Shown one piece after another: positions 6,334-14,144 of a stretch of 17,560 nt of DNA. Under the pieces are notes generated by a model. That model had not been told where the DNA came from. It did no database searches and saw only the letters and a program-made list of their open reading frames with translations. This DNA is from Asaia bogorensis (GTDB lineage: Bacteria; Pseudomonadota; Alphaproteobacteria; Acetobacterales; Acetobacteraceae). The position numbers and the translations under genes were made by a program. The stretch spans positions 1 to 17,560 of the forward strand of contig CAMCZJ010000038.1 of the NCBI GenBank assembly GCA_945886995.1, written 5' to 3'. Each line of letters starts with the position of its first letter. The stretch's first letter is position 1.

Positions 6334-7782
6334 ATGCCAACATCCACCCTGATCCGCAACGCCGCCTGGACCGCCGAATGGGACGCAGCGGCGGGTAGGC
6401 ATTTCTATGGCCAGGGCAAGGATGTGCTGCTGGCCGATGGGCGCATCGCCAACATCACGCCGCATGACCCCAATGCGCCGCCGCCTGCGGGCGCTGAGGT
6501 GATTGATGGCAGCAAGCTTTTGGTCATGCCGGGGCTGATCAATATCCACACCCACCCAACAACAGAACCAGCCGGGCGCGGCGTGCGCGAAGATCACGGC
6601 GTGCCAGAACAGCAAATGACCGGCCTGTTCGAACGGCTGCAGGCCTTCAAGCTGGATCAGCAAGGCCAGGCCGCCGCCATGCGCCTTGCCTACGCGGAGC
6701 TGATGTCGGCCGGTGTCACCAGCGTGGTGGATTTATCTCCGCCTTTTCCATCCTGGCTTGCCATCATGGCAGAAAGTGGCCTGCGCGGTTGGGCCGGGGC
6801 GGGTTATGCCGCCGCGCGTTGGGGCATGGAAGCACCACAAACCGTGACCTGGATGTGGAACCGCGAAGATGCGCGCCGGCAATTCGACGCCGCCAAGCAA
6901 TTCATGAAAGAAGCCGAAGCCGATCCATCAGGCCGACTGACCGGCATTGTCTTTCCCGCACAAATTGACACGGTGGAGGAGGAGATGCTGCGCGAAAGCA
7001 TCGCCTATGCTGCCGAAACTGGCCGACCCTTCACCACCCATATCTCCCAATCCGTGGTGGAGGTGCGGGAGATTATTCGCCGCCATGGCGTAACCCCCAT
7101 TCAATGGGCTGCGGATATCGGCTTGCTGACACCGCGCAGTATTCTGGGCCATGCGATTTTTGTGGATGAGCATATCTCAATCGGCTGGCACACGGCGAAC
7201 GATGTGGGCCTGATTGCCGATATGGGGGCGACGGTTGCGCATTGCCCATCACCTTTTGCTCGGTATGGCGAGCATTTGCGCCATTTCGGCAAGTACCGCG
7301 CACGCGGTGTGAATTTAGGTTTTGGTACTGATTGCGCGCCGCATAATCTGATTGAGGAAATGCGCTTGGCGATCATTCTGGCGCGCAATGCTTGCCGCGA
7401 TGTCGCTGCTGCTGACACGGGCAGTGTTTTCCATGCGGCCACCGTGGGCGGCGCTGAGGCCTTGGGACGGCGCGACCTTGGCCGCCTGCATATGGGTGCT
7501 TCAGCCGATATCGTGCTGGTGGATTTGGCGCATCCGCTAATGACCCCGCCGCGTGATCCATTGCGCGCGCTTGTCTTCCATGCCGCTGATCGTGCCGTGA
7601 AGCGTGTGCTGGTGGGTGGCGAGACAATCTACGCCGATGGCCGCCCCACCAAGCTGAATGTCGCTGATGCCGCCGGGATTCTGGCCGAAAGCCAGGCCAA
7701 GATGCTGCGCGATTCAGTCGGGCGCGATTATCGCGGGCGGGGTGGTGACGAAATCGCGCCACTCAGCCTGCCGATCCATTAG
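6334..7782 (+). CDS. Metal-dependent amidohydrolase (chlorohydrolase/deaminase type)
   Basis: A 482-residue amidohydrolase-superfamily enzyme with a composite beta domain around a TIM barrel. The metal ligands are visible: His72 and His74 in NIHTHPTTEP, His236 in TTHISQS, His273 in LGHAIFVDEH, and the catalytic Asp333 in GTDCAPHN. VAHCPSPFARYG (301-312) is the loop typical of the AtzA/TrzN/SsnA/guanine-deaminase branch. The C-terminal ADIVLVDL closes the beta domain. Such enzymes remove amino, chloro or amide groups from heterocycles and related nitrogen compounds in the cytoplasm; the exact substrate is unknown. The spacing between the two His-rich halves and the lack of a carboxylated lysine fit a mononuclear enzyme. 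It converges on the ABC ATPase gene with 3 bp between stop codons. The adjacent importer could supply its substrate, but this is inference. Confidence 0.88.
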   Translation: MPTSTLIRNAAWTAEWDAAAGRHFYGQGKDVLLADGRIANITPHDPNAPPPAGAEVIDGSKLLVMPGLINIHTHPTTEPAGRGVREDHGVPEQQMTGLFERLQAFKLDQQGQAAAMRLAYAELMSAGVTSVVDLSPPFPSWLAIMAESGLRGWAGAGYAAARWGMEAPQTVTWMWNREDARRQFDAAKQFMKEAEADPSGRLTGIVFPAQIDTVEEEMLRESIAYAAETGRPFTTHISQSVVEVREIIRRHGVTPIQWAADIGLLTPRSILGHAIFVDEHISIGWHTANDVGLIADMGATVAHCPSPFARYGEHLRHFGKYRARGVNLGFGTDCAPHNLIEEMRLAIILARNACRDVAAADTGSVFHAATVGGAEALGRRDLGRLHMGASADIVLVDLAHPLMTPPRDPLRALVFHAADRAVKRVLVGGETIYADGRPTKLNVADAAGILAESQAKMLRDSVGRDYRGRGGDEIAPLSLPIH

Positions 7783-7785
7783 GGC

Positions 7786-8859
7786 TTATTGCACAATCGC
7801 GATCTGCTGCGGGTCAATCCTGAGCCAAAGCTTCGCCCCCACCGCGTGGGTCGCAAGTGGCGGTGCGGCGGCGCGCAGGCGAAGCTCCGCCCCTTCCGGG
7901 CGCAGCACATAATCCCAGGCCTCACCCAAATAGGTGCGTTCCAGTACAGTGACCGGCATGATCAGCGCAGTGCTTTCACGCGCTGGTTCCGAGACATGAA
8001 GGCTCATTGCCTGCGGGCGGAGTGAGAGCAGAATATCCCCCGAGATTTCGGGCGCGATCCCCGCCGCAGCCGCTGGGCCGAGTGACATTCCACCAAGCAG
8101 CAAGGCGCTGCCTTCCACGCGCGCTTCCAGCAGATTGGTGCGCCCGACAAAGCCCGCGACAAAGCGTGTGCGTGGCTTGGTGTAGAGCAAATGCGGCGCA
8201 TCCACCTGTTCAATCCTGCCTGCATTCATCACCGCAATACGGTCAGATGTTGCCATGGCTTCCGCCTGGTCATGCGTGACATAAACCGTGGTGATACGGA
8301 ATTCATCATGCAGGCGGCGGATTTCGAAGCGCATTTCCTCCCGCAGATTGGCATCCAGGTTGGACAGCGGTTCATCCAACAATAGCACGGCGGGCTTCAC
8401 CACAATGGCGCGCGCAAGCGCCACGCGCTGCTGCTGGCCGCCGGAAAGTTCCGCCGGGTAGCGCGCAGCCAGGTGGCCCATTTTTACCACATCCAGAATT
8501 TCAGCCACGCGGCGCTTGATTTCATCGCTTGGCAATTTGCGAAGCGTGAGGCCAAAGCCGACATTCTCAGCCACCGTCATATTCGGCCAAATGGCGTAGG
8601 ATTGAAAAATCATGGACATGCCGCGGCGTTCCGGCGGCAGCACGGCGCCTGGGGCAGAAAGCACCTTGCCATCTACCGCGATGGTGCCGGCATTGGGTTC
8701 CACAAAGCCCGCAATCATGCGGAGCGTAGTTGTCTTGCCGCAGCCGGAAGGGCCGAGAAGCGACAGGAATTCGCCTTCTTCCAGTGTCAAATCAATGGCG
8801 TCCACCACAATATTCTTGCCATAGGCCTTGGTGAGGCCAGAAAGGGTAAGGCGCGGCAT
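7786..8859 (-). CDS. ABC transporter ATP-binding protein (Fbp/Pot-type importer)
   Basis: The 357-residue ATPase of a binding-protein-dependent importer, acting on the inner face of the cytoplasmic membrane. Motifs in order are Walker A GPSGCGKT (36-43), the Q-loop Gln86 in IFQSYAIWPNMTVAENV, the ABC signature LSGGQQQR (138-145), Walker B VLLLDEP (158-164), D-loop SNLDA and switch His196 in YVTHDQAEA. A C-terminal TOBE-like regulatory domain follows from about residue 285, where LSLRPQAMSL is typical. Length and the IWPNMTV segment fit the FbpC/PotA/PhnT class. The ATG at 8859 has GGAGGG 6 nt upstream, inside the end of the permease gene, and only 1 nt separates the two genes. The cargo is not known; see the binding protein for why ferric iron is doubtful. 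Confidence 0.92.
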   Translation of the reverse strand: MPRLTLSGLTKAYGKNIVVDAIDLTLEEGEFLSLLGPSGCGKTTTLRMIAGFVEPNAGTIAVDGKVLSAPGAVLPPERRGMSMIFQSYAIWPNMTVAENVGFGLTLRKLPSDEIKRRVAEILDVVKMGHLAARYPAELSGGQQQRVALARAIVVKPAVLLLDEPLSNLDANLREEMRFEIRRLHDEFRITTVYVTHDQAEAMATSDRIAVMNAGRIEQVDAPHLLYTKPRTRFVAGFVGRTNLLEARVEGSALLLGGMSLGPAAAAGIAPEISGDILLSLRPQAMSLHVSEPARESTALIMPVTVLERTYLGEAWDYVLRPEGAELRLRAAAPPLATHAVGAKLWLRIDPQQIAIVQ

Positions 8860-8860
8860 T

Positions 8861-10591
8861 TCAATCCCTCCGCAACATGAAATCGCGGCCGACAAGCTTC
8901 ATGCCGATGCCGACAAAGACCATGGTGATCACCAGCAATATGCCGCCAAAGGCGGAGACGAGTTCGAAATTGCCCTGCTCACTCAGGTCATAGAGCAAGA
9001 CAGACATGGTGCGCGTGCGCGGCCCCACGAGGAAGATTGCCGCCGAAAGCTCGCGCGAGGCGACAATGAAAACAATCAACCAGCCACCCAGCAGGGATGT
9101 TTTCAGCAAGGGCGCGGTGATGCGGCGGATGGTTTGCAGCCGCCCGCTGCCCAGGATGCGCGCTGCTTCTTCCATTTCCGGATGCACCGCGCGGATGGAG
9201 GCTTGCGCATTGGCATAAGCAATCGGTAGGAAGCGCGCGGTGAAGGCCAGGATGATGAGCAAGGCGCTGCCATAAAGCATCAGCGGCGGTCCGGCATAGG
9301 CCGCGTAAAAACCGATCGCCATAACAATGCCGGGGATGACGAAAGGCGCCATGGCAAGGAAAGCCAAGCCATCGGCAAAGCGGATCAGCCGCCGCACAAC
9401 AATATAGGCGACCAGCAGTGCAAGAATCAGCGCAAGCCCAGCAGAAGTCGCCGAAAACCAGATGGTATTCCAGACCGATTGCAACGCCATGTCATGTTCA
9501 AACAGCAGCATCCGGTAATTGCGGAGGGTCAGGTTATCCAGAGAAAACCCTCGCCCCCAGGCCTTGGCAAAGGATGCTTGCAACAGCACGAGCAAGGGTT
9601 TCAGCACCGCCAGCAGCGCCACGCCAAAGCACCAGGCAAACAAAACCCAACGCCAAGGGCCAAGCTTGATCTGCCGCCTTTCGCCACCCTTTCCAGTCTG
9701 TGAGACAAAGCCCTTGCGGGACAGCATCAGTTTCTGCACGCCGATCAGCGCAACCGTGATCAGCAGCAGCGGAATGGCATAGGCCGCCGCCACTTCCACG
9801 CGCACCGGGTCTTCAAAAAACTGCCAAAGCTGCGTGGTCACCACATTGATGCGGGCAGGGATGCCGATAATGGCGGGTGTACCGAATAGCGCGATGGTTT
9901 CAAGAAAGATCAGAATGAAGCCACCCAGGATGGAAGGCCATACCAAAGGCAACGTCACCTTGCGCATGGTGGTCCAGGTGCCGGCACCCATGATATTCGC
10001 CGCATCTTCCATTTCAGAGGAAATCAGATCAAGCGCGGATTTCACGAAAATGAAGACCAGCGGGAAGGAATGCAGCGCGATAACAAAGGCCAGGCCGCCG
10101 AAGGTATAGACATTCATGAGCGGGTCCTGCGCGCCCGTTACGGCGCGCCAGACCTGATTGATCCAGCCGGCATTTGGCCCCGCCAGCAAAATCCAGCCAA
10201 TGGCGCCAAGGTAGGGCGGCATCACAAACGCTGCCAGCACCATGGCCCAGGTGAAACCCTTGCCCGGCATATCCGTGCGAGACACCGCCCATGCCATGGG
10301 TACCGCGATGATGGTAGAAATCGTGGCACTCAACAGCCCCAGCAGCAGAGAATTGCGCAGGGCATCCAGATAGCGCTGCCGGCCATAGGCAGTCGCGTAA
10401 TTCATCAGCGTGAAGTCGCCGGTTTCCTGTTCCTCAAAGCTGATCAGCAGCATTTTGAGGAGTGGTGCCGCAATCAGGAAAATCAGCGCTGCTACCAGCA
10501 GAAGCCAGAGCAGTGTGACCGGTTCCAGCATACGCAGCCGCGCACGCAACCCCGCGCGCGGCGCCGTGCCCAAGACAGCGCCTTCAGCCAT
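8861..10591 (-). CDS. ABC transporter permease, fused double domain (FbpB-like)
   Basis: A 576-residue integral membrane protein with two binding-protein-dependent permease domains in tandem, so one chain can form the whole channel. About twelve hydrophobic segments are visible, beginning with LLWLLLVAALIFLIAAPLL (27-45). Each half has an EAA loop that contacts the ATPase: EMEDAANIMGAGTW with KVTLPL (193-216) and EMEEAARILGSGRL with RITAPL (472-495). A charged linker (about 291-312) joins the halves. This architecture is usual for ferric-iron, thiamine and phosphonate/spermidine-like importers. I place the start at the ATG at 10591, 8 nt after the binding-protein stop. A TTG at 10624 in the same frame would overlap that gene and is less likely. 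No strong ribosome binding site is visible, so coupling to the upstream gene is probable. Confidence 0.92.
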   Translation of the reverse strand: MAEGAVLGTAPRAGLRARLRMLEPVTLLWLLLVAALIFLIAAPLLKMLLISFEEQETGDFTLMNYATAYGRQRYLDALRNSLLLGLLSATISTIIAVPMAWAVSRTDMPGKGFTWAMVLAAFVMPPYLGAIGWILLAGPNAGWINQVWRAVTGAQDPLMNVYTFGGLAFVIALHSFPLVFIFVKSALDLISSEMEDAANIMGAGTWTTMRKVTLPLVWPSILGGFILIFLETIALFGTPAIIGIPARINVVTTQLWQFFEDPVRVEVAAAYAIPLLLITVALIGVQKLMLSRKGFVSQTGKGGERRQIKLGPWRWVLFAWCFGVALLAVLKPLLVLLQASFAKAWGRGFSLDNLTLRNYRMLLFEHDMALQSVWNTIWFSATSAGLALILALLVAYIVVRRLIRFADGLAFLAMAPFVIPGIVMAIGFYAAYAGPPLMLYGSALLIILAFTARFLPIAYANAQASIRAVHPEMEEAARILGSGRLQTIRRITAPLLKTSLLGGWLIVFIVASRELSAAIFLVGPRTRTMSVLLYDLSEQGNFELVSAFGGILLVITMVFVGIGMKLVGRDFMLRRD

Positions 10592-10599
10592 GTGGTGCG

Positions 10600-11649
10600 T
10601 CAGACCCCGAAGGTTTCGCGCCAAGCATCGCGCACTTCAGGCACGCCCTTTTCGGCATCCTCAATCGAAGGAGCCAGCATCTTCACCTGATCCAGCGGGC
10701 GGGAACCTTCCGGCGGCGGTACATCCGGGCGGATGCTTTCGTTGAACAGCAGTCGGATAGCGGTGGAAAGCCCAACGCCTGTCTGGAATTCCATGAATAG
10801 CTTGGCAGCATTCGGGTGCGGTGCATTGCGGATAATGGCGGAAGGCGAAAGCGCGGCCAGCACGCCTTCTTCCGGATAAATCAGCTTGAGCGGATTGCCG
10901 CGCGACATGCTGAACAGGGTGGAGGCTGAAGGCACCGCAACCCCAACGCCGCGTTCGCCGGCATTCATCGTGGTTACGGGGTCAATGGAAGACCGCCCGA
11001 TTTGTGGCTTATTGCGTTCAAGTTGCCTGAAATAATCCCAGCCATAAAGCCGGCGCATTTCCATCGCCCAAAGCCCAATCGCGCCGCTGAAGCCCGGATG
11101 GCCGACAGCAAGCTTGTCCTTCCACTTCGGGTCCAGAATATCCTTCCAGGATTTCGGCGCATCGGCTTCCGATACCAGGCGGGTATTATGAGCCAGCAGA
11201 TAAATGCCAAGGAAGCTTGATTGGTAGAAGTTATCGGGGTCCGCCACGCGCAAATCAGGCAAAAGCCCATCGGCATTCTTGGGGCGGAACTGCATCAAGC
11301 GGTTCTGCCGCTTCAATTGAACGTAATGCCCGCCATTGGTGGAAGACAGCACATCGCATTGCGCAACACCGGCGCGCAAATCCTGCGATAGCCGCTGAAA
11401 AGCCACCTGCGATGTGCTGCGCACCACATTGCAGCGCACACCAGGATAGCGTTCATTGAAGGCGCGGCCCGCGGCTTCCGAAGCCTCGGCGCTATATTGG
11501 CCAGAATACCAGGTAATCTCACCCTCTCGCCGGGCGGCTTCATAAAGCACACGCTCATGCTCGGGCATGGGGCCTTGGGCGAAGGCCTTGCTGGTGGCGG
11601 CGGCCCAGGCGCCAAGCGCCAACATGCCGCGACGATCAATCATCATCAT
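10600..11649 (-). CDS. Periplasmic solute-binding protein, ABC importer (family 1-like)
   Basis: A 349-residue extracellular solute-binding protein, first gene of the importer operon. The N-terminus is a signal peptide: IDRRGMLALGAWAAATSKAFA followed by Q25 gives a likely cleavage after Ala24. The RRGML core also fits a twin-arginine signal, so export may be Tat or Sec. The mature part starts with HERVLYEAARREGEITWYSG and contains SWKDILDPKWKDKLAVGHP (167-185), as in AfuA/FbpA-type proteins. The tyrosine pair that binds ferric iron in FbpA proteins is not seen where expected: the stretch near 234-250 reads VGVAVPSASTLFSMSR. An organic ligand is therefore more likely than iron. Three in-frame ATGs open the gene; the first (11649) is best spaced from GGGGAGG at 11665-11659. 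Confidence 0.9.
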   Translation of the reverse strand: MMMIDRRGMLALGAWAAATSKAFAQGPMPEHERVLYEAARREGEITWYSGQYSAEASEAAGRAFNERYPGVRCNVVRSTSQVAFQRLSQDLRAGVAQCDVLSSTNGGHYVQLKRQNRLMQFRPKNADGLLPDLRVADPDNFYQSSFLGIYLLAHNTRLVSEADAPKSWKDILDPKWKDKLAVGHPGFSGAIGLWAMEMRRLYGWDYFRQLERNKPQIGRSSIDPVTTMNAGERGVGVAVPSASTLFSMSRGNPLKLIYPEEGVLAALSPSAIIRNAPHPNAAKLFMEFQTGVGLSTAIRLLFNESIRPDVPPPEGSRPLDQVKMLAPSIEDAEKGVPEVRDAWRETFGV

Positions 11650-11763
11650 TGCTTGCTTCCTCCCCGAGGGTTACGGACGCCCTATGGGCGCTTCGGTTTA
11701 ATTGGGGGAAGCTTGCCACCCTGCCCGAAGCCTGTAAACCATGGACGAAACAGGAGGTACGCC
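11650..11763. promoter_or_regulatory. Divergent control region between importer operon and TIM-barrel gene
   Basis: A 114-bp spacer that must hold the starts of two divergent transcripts. It contains a 13-bp inverted repeat, CGCCC-TAT-GGGCG, at 11678-11690, which could be an operator half-site or just a small hairpin. Both genes have strong ribosome binding sites at its ends (GGGGAGG on minus; AGGAGG at 11752-11757 on plus, 6 nt before ATG). I cannot place -35/-10 boxes with confidence. Confidence 0.4.
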
Positions 11764-12597
11764 ATGGCGTTGATTGACCGTATCGGGGTGGATGTGGGTC
11801 GCAAGCTTAAGCTGGAAGACGCCATTGAATGGGCGGCGCGCAATCAGGTTCGCCACATAGATATCCAATTGGACACGGGCGAGAATAAGGTGACCATGTT
11901 CGATGATGCGCGCTGCCGTGCCATTGTCGCCTCGGCCCGCGCCAATGGGGTGACCATTGCGCTGCACACACTATCCGCTGTGAATGTCGCGGAATATTCG
12001 CCCTTGCTTTCGGAAGCGGTGGATTCTTATATGCGCGCCTATATCGAAGTGGCGCCGAAGCTCGCAGCCGAATGGATTGTGGTGCATGCCGGCTATCACT
12101 TCACCGCCGATGTGCCGATGCGCATGGAAGCGGGGCGGGACCGCTTGCAACGCATGGTGAAGCACGCAGAAAAGCATGGCGCGCTATTATTGCTCGAAAA
12201 CCTGAATGTGGAACCACCAACGGCTGAGGTGCATTATCTGGCCCATACGCAGCAAGAATGGCGCTATTACTACGATGCCATCCATTCCCCGGCCTTCGCG
12301 CTTTCCTTCACCGCCAATCACGCGCATCTGATGCCTGATGGTGTCGCTGCCTGGGTCGCGGGCATTCCGATGGACCGCGTACGCGAAGTGCGGTTGGCCG
12401 ATTGCTGGCGCAATGGTCATGAGGAACATCTGGTGCCTGGCCAGGGCGATTTCGATTTCGGTGATATGTTCCGCCTGATTGAAGCGCGTGGCTTCAAGGG
12501 GCATTACACAAACGCCTTCGGGACGCTTGAAGATATGCAGTGGGCACGCGGCCATATGGTGGAAAAGGCCCGCGCTGCTGGGGTGATGGTGGACTGA
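11764..12597 (+). CDS. Sugar phosphate isomerase/epimerase-like TIM-barrel protein
   Basis: A 277-residue protein of the xylose-isomerase-like TIM-barrel superfamily (AP endonuclease family 2). These enzymes usually bind a divalent metal and move hydrogens in sugars, inositols or hydroxy acids. Candidate metal and acid residues are His108 in IVVHAGYHF, Glu145 in LLLENLN, the NHAH segment at 185-188, His219 or His222 in NGHEEHLVPGQG, and the VPGQGDFDF turn (224-232), which is a family hallmark. No signal peptide is seen. The start is firmly set by AGGAGG 6 nt before ATG; the frame is open for 89 codons upstream without such support. It reads away from the importer operon and could act on the imported compound. 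The exact reaction cannot be told. Confidence 0.85.
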   Translation: MALIDRIGVDVGRKLKLEDAIEWAARNQVRHIDIQLDTGENKVTMFDDARCRAIVASARANGVTIALHTLSAVNVAEYSPLLSEAVDSYMRAYIEVAPKLAAEWIVVHAGYHFTADVPMRMEAGRDRLQRMVKHAEKHGALLLLENLNVEPPTAEVHYLAHTQQEWRYYYDAIHSPAFALSFTANHAHLMPDGVAAWVAGIPMDRVREVRLADCWRNGHEEHLVPGQGDFDFGDMFRLIEARGFKGHYTNAFGTLEDMQWARGHMVEKARAAGVMVD

Positions 12598-12745
12598 ACC
12601 GAAAATCCGCGAGTTGGGAAAGGGATCGCACCTTCGCCATTGCCGCATTGGCTATTTGGAATTGCGCGCCTGCTTCGCCTGATGCTTTCCGAAGCACCGC
12701 GACCAAAATCGCCTTCCGCATGGATAATCGGCGCCAGCCTGTGAT

Positions 12746-12759
12746 CATCAGTGCTGATG
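12746..12759. repeat. Near-perfect inverted repeat upstream of the CFA-synthase-like gene
   Basis: CATCAG-TG-CTGATG has 6-bp arms around a 2-bp centre, too tight for a stable hairpin. It resembles a dimeric regulator site. It lies 85 bp before the GTG start at 12844. No regulator gene is nearby to connect with it, and a chance match is possible. Confidence 0.3.
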
Positions 12760-12829
12760 CTCATGATGGGCTTCACGCCTTATTGTGTTGCGGAATGACC
12801 CCGGCTGGTGCGGATATCGTCGCATCGGC

Positions 12830-12835
12830 AAGGGA
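12830..12835 (+). promoter_or_regulatory. Ribosome binding site supporting a GTG start
   Basis: AAGGGA lies 8 nt before the GTG at 12844. The in-frame ATGs at 12862 and 12874 would remove the N-terminal hydrophobic start seen in relatives and have no comparable site. Confidence 0.55.
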
Positions 12836-12843
12836 AACGGGCT

Positions 12844-14103
12844 GTGTTCTTCGACCTTTTCATGAAGCGCCTGATGAAGCTGGGCACGCTGTATGTGCGC
12901 CTGCCGGATGGTGCGGTGCGCACCTATGGCAGTGGGCAAGGGCCGGTTGCGGGTTTTTCCATCGCCTCTCAGGCCGCGCTTCGCCGTCTTGGCCTGAACC
13001 CCGCTTTGGCCTTGGGCGAAGGGTATATGGAAGGCGATATCCTGCCTGAAAACTGCTCACTACATGAATTGCTGGATCTACTGACGCTTAATCTGATGCA
13101 GGGCGGCGCGCACCCCGCAGAAAAGGCCATGGAATGGGCGCGCTGGACAAAGCGGCGCTTGGACCAGTTCAACCCGGCGCCGCGCGCACGGCGCAATGTG
13201 GCGCATCACTATGATTTGAACGCGCGGCTTTACGCGCTGTTTCTGGATAGGGACAGGCAATATTCCTGCGCCTATTTCCAAACCGGCAATGAGAGCCTGG
13301 AAGAAGCCCAGATAGCCAAGAAGCGCCATATTGCGGCCAAGCTCAGGCTGGATCGCCCGGGGTTGGAGGTTCTGGATATTGGCTGTGGCTGGGGCGGCAT
13401 GGCGCTGACCTTGGCAAGGGAATGGGGCGCGCAGGTCACGGGCATCACGCTATCCACCGAACAATTGGCGGTGGCGCGCGCACGGGCGGAAGCGGCAGGG
13501 CTTTCCCGGCAGGTGCGCTTTGCCTTGATGGATTACCGGGAATGGCGCCAGCCTATGGACCGCATTGTTTCGGTTGGCATGTTCGAACATGTTGGTTTGC
13601 AGCATTATTCTGGCTTTTTCCGCCTGATCCGCCAGGCGTTGAAGCCGCAAGGTGTCGCGCTGGTGCATGCCATAGGGCGGGCTGATGGGCCGGGTTCCAC
13701 CAACCCCTGGTTTGCCAGATATATCTTCCCGGGCGGCTATTCCCCAGCCTTGTCGGAAGTGCTGCCAGCGGCGGAAAAGGCCGGGCTTTTTGTCACCGAT
13801 ATTGAAATCCTGCGTCTGCATTATGCCAAGACCATCGCCCATTGGCGTGCACGCTTTGCTGGCAATCGGGATGCCATTGCATCCCTTTACGATGAGCGTT
13901 TCTGCCGCATGTTTGAATTCTACCTTTCCGGGGCGGAGCTCGCCTTTCGGCGCATGGGGCATATGAATTGGCAAATGCAACTTACCCGCGAACAAGACGC
14001 GCTGCCCCTGACGCGCGATTATATGTGGCAGGCAGAACGCCAATCGGTCATCCGGGCGCTGGGCTCGGGTGGAATTCGTAGTCAATCCCCACCATCCCCG
14101 TAA
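12844..14103 (+). CDS. Cyclopropane-fatty-acyl-phospholipid synthase family protein
   Basis: A 419-residue SAM-dependent methyltransferase of the Cfa family, which adds a methylene or methyl group across double bonds of membrane phospholipid acyl chains. The N-terminal lipid-binding region (about 1-110) begins LFMKRLMKLGTLYVRLPDG. The SAM-binding motif is VLDIGCGWGGMALTLA (176-191). Residues matching the E. coli Cfa active site are Cys142 in QYSCAYF, Glu248 in GMFEHVG, His275 in LVHAIG and Tyr360 in MFEFYLSG. YIFPGGYSP (293-301) is also characteristic. The protein is expected at the inner face of the membrane. The GTG start at 12844 is chosen from AAGGGA upstream; a GTG at 12808 is also in frame. 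It is followed after 41 bp by dnaB. I leave the symbol blank because alphaproteobacteria often have several cfa-like paralogues with different products. Confidence 0.9.
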   Translation: MFFDLFMKRLMKLGTLYVRLPDGAVRTYGSGQGPVAGFSIASQAALRRLGLNPALALGEGYMEGDILPENCSLHELLDLLTLNLMQGGAHPAEKAMEWARWTKRRLDQFNPAPRARRNVAHHYDLNARLYALFLDRDRQYSCAYFQTGNESLEEAQIAKKRHIAAKLRLDRPGLEVLDIGCGWGGMALTLAREWGAQVTGITLSTEQLAVARARAEAAGLSRQVRFALMDYREWRQPMDRIVSVGMFEHVGLQHYSGFFRLIRQALKPQGVALVHAIGRADGPGSTNPWFARYIFPGGYSPALSEVLPAAEKAGLFVTDIEILRLHYAKTIAHWRARFAGNRDAIASLYDERFCRMFEFYLSGAELAFRRMGHMNWQMQLTREQDALPLTRDYMWQAERQSVIRALGSGGIRSQSPPSP

Positions 14104-14144
14104 TCCCCAGGGGGCGACTCCTCCGCGCTGGGCTATAAGGGGGC

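Larger units (their letters stand above)
12598..12843. other. 246-bp non-coding gap before the CFA-synthase-like gene
   Basis: The longest gap in the window. Short open frames cross it on both strands, but they run into the flanking genes, lack ribosome binding sites and match nothing I recognise. It includes the inverted repeat at 12746-12759. A promoter for the rightward gene run is expected here, but I see no clear consensus boxes. Confidence 0.5.

Noticed and set aside
12540..13049. 169-residue plus-strand frame crossing the 246-bp gap
   Set aside because: Overlaps the end of the TIM-barrel gene and the start of the CFA-synthase-like gene in another frame; no ribosome binding site before its internal ATG at 12720 and no family resemblance.
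14104..14120. CCCCAGGGGG after the CFA-synthase-like gene as a terminator
   Set aside because: The arms are only 4 bp with no room for a loop and no following T-run.
14134..14139. TATAAG just before dnaB as a -10 promoter box
   Set aside because: It overlaps the ribosome binding site region and would start transcription inside the gene; no -35 box is seen at proper spacing.
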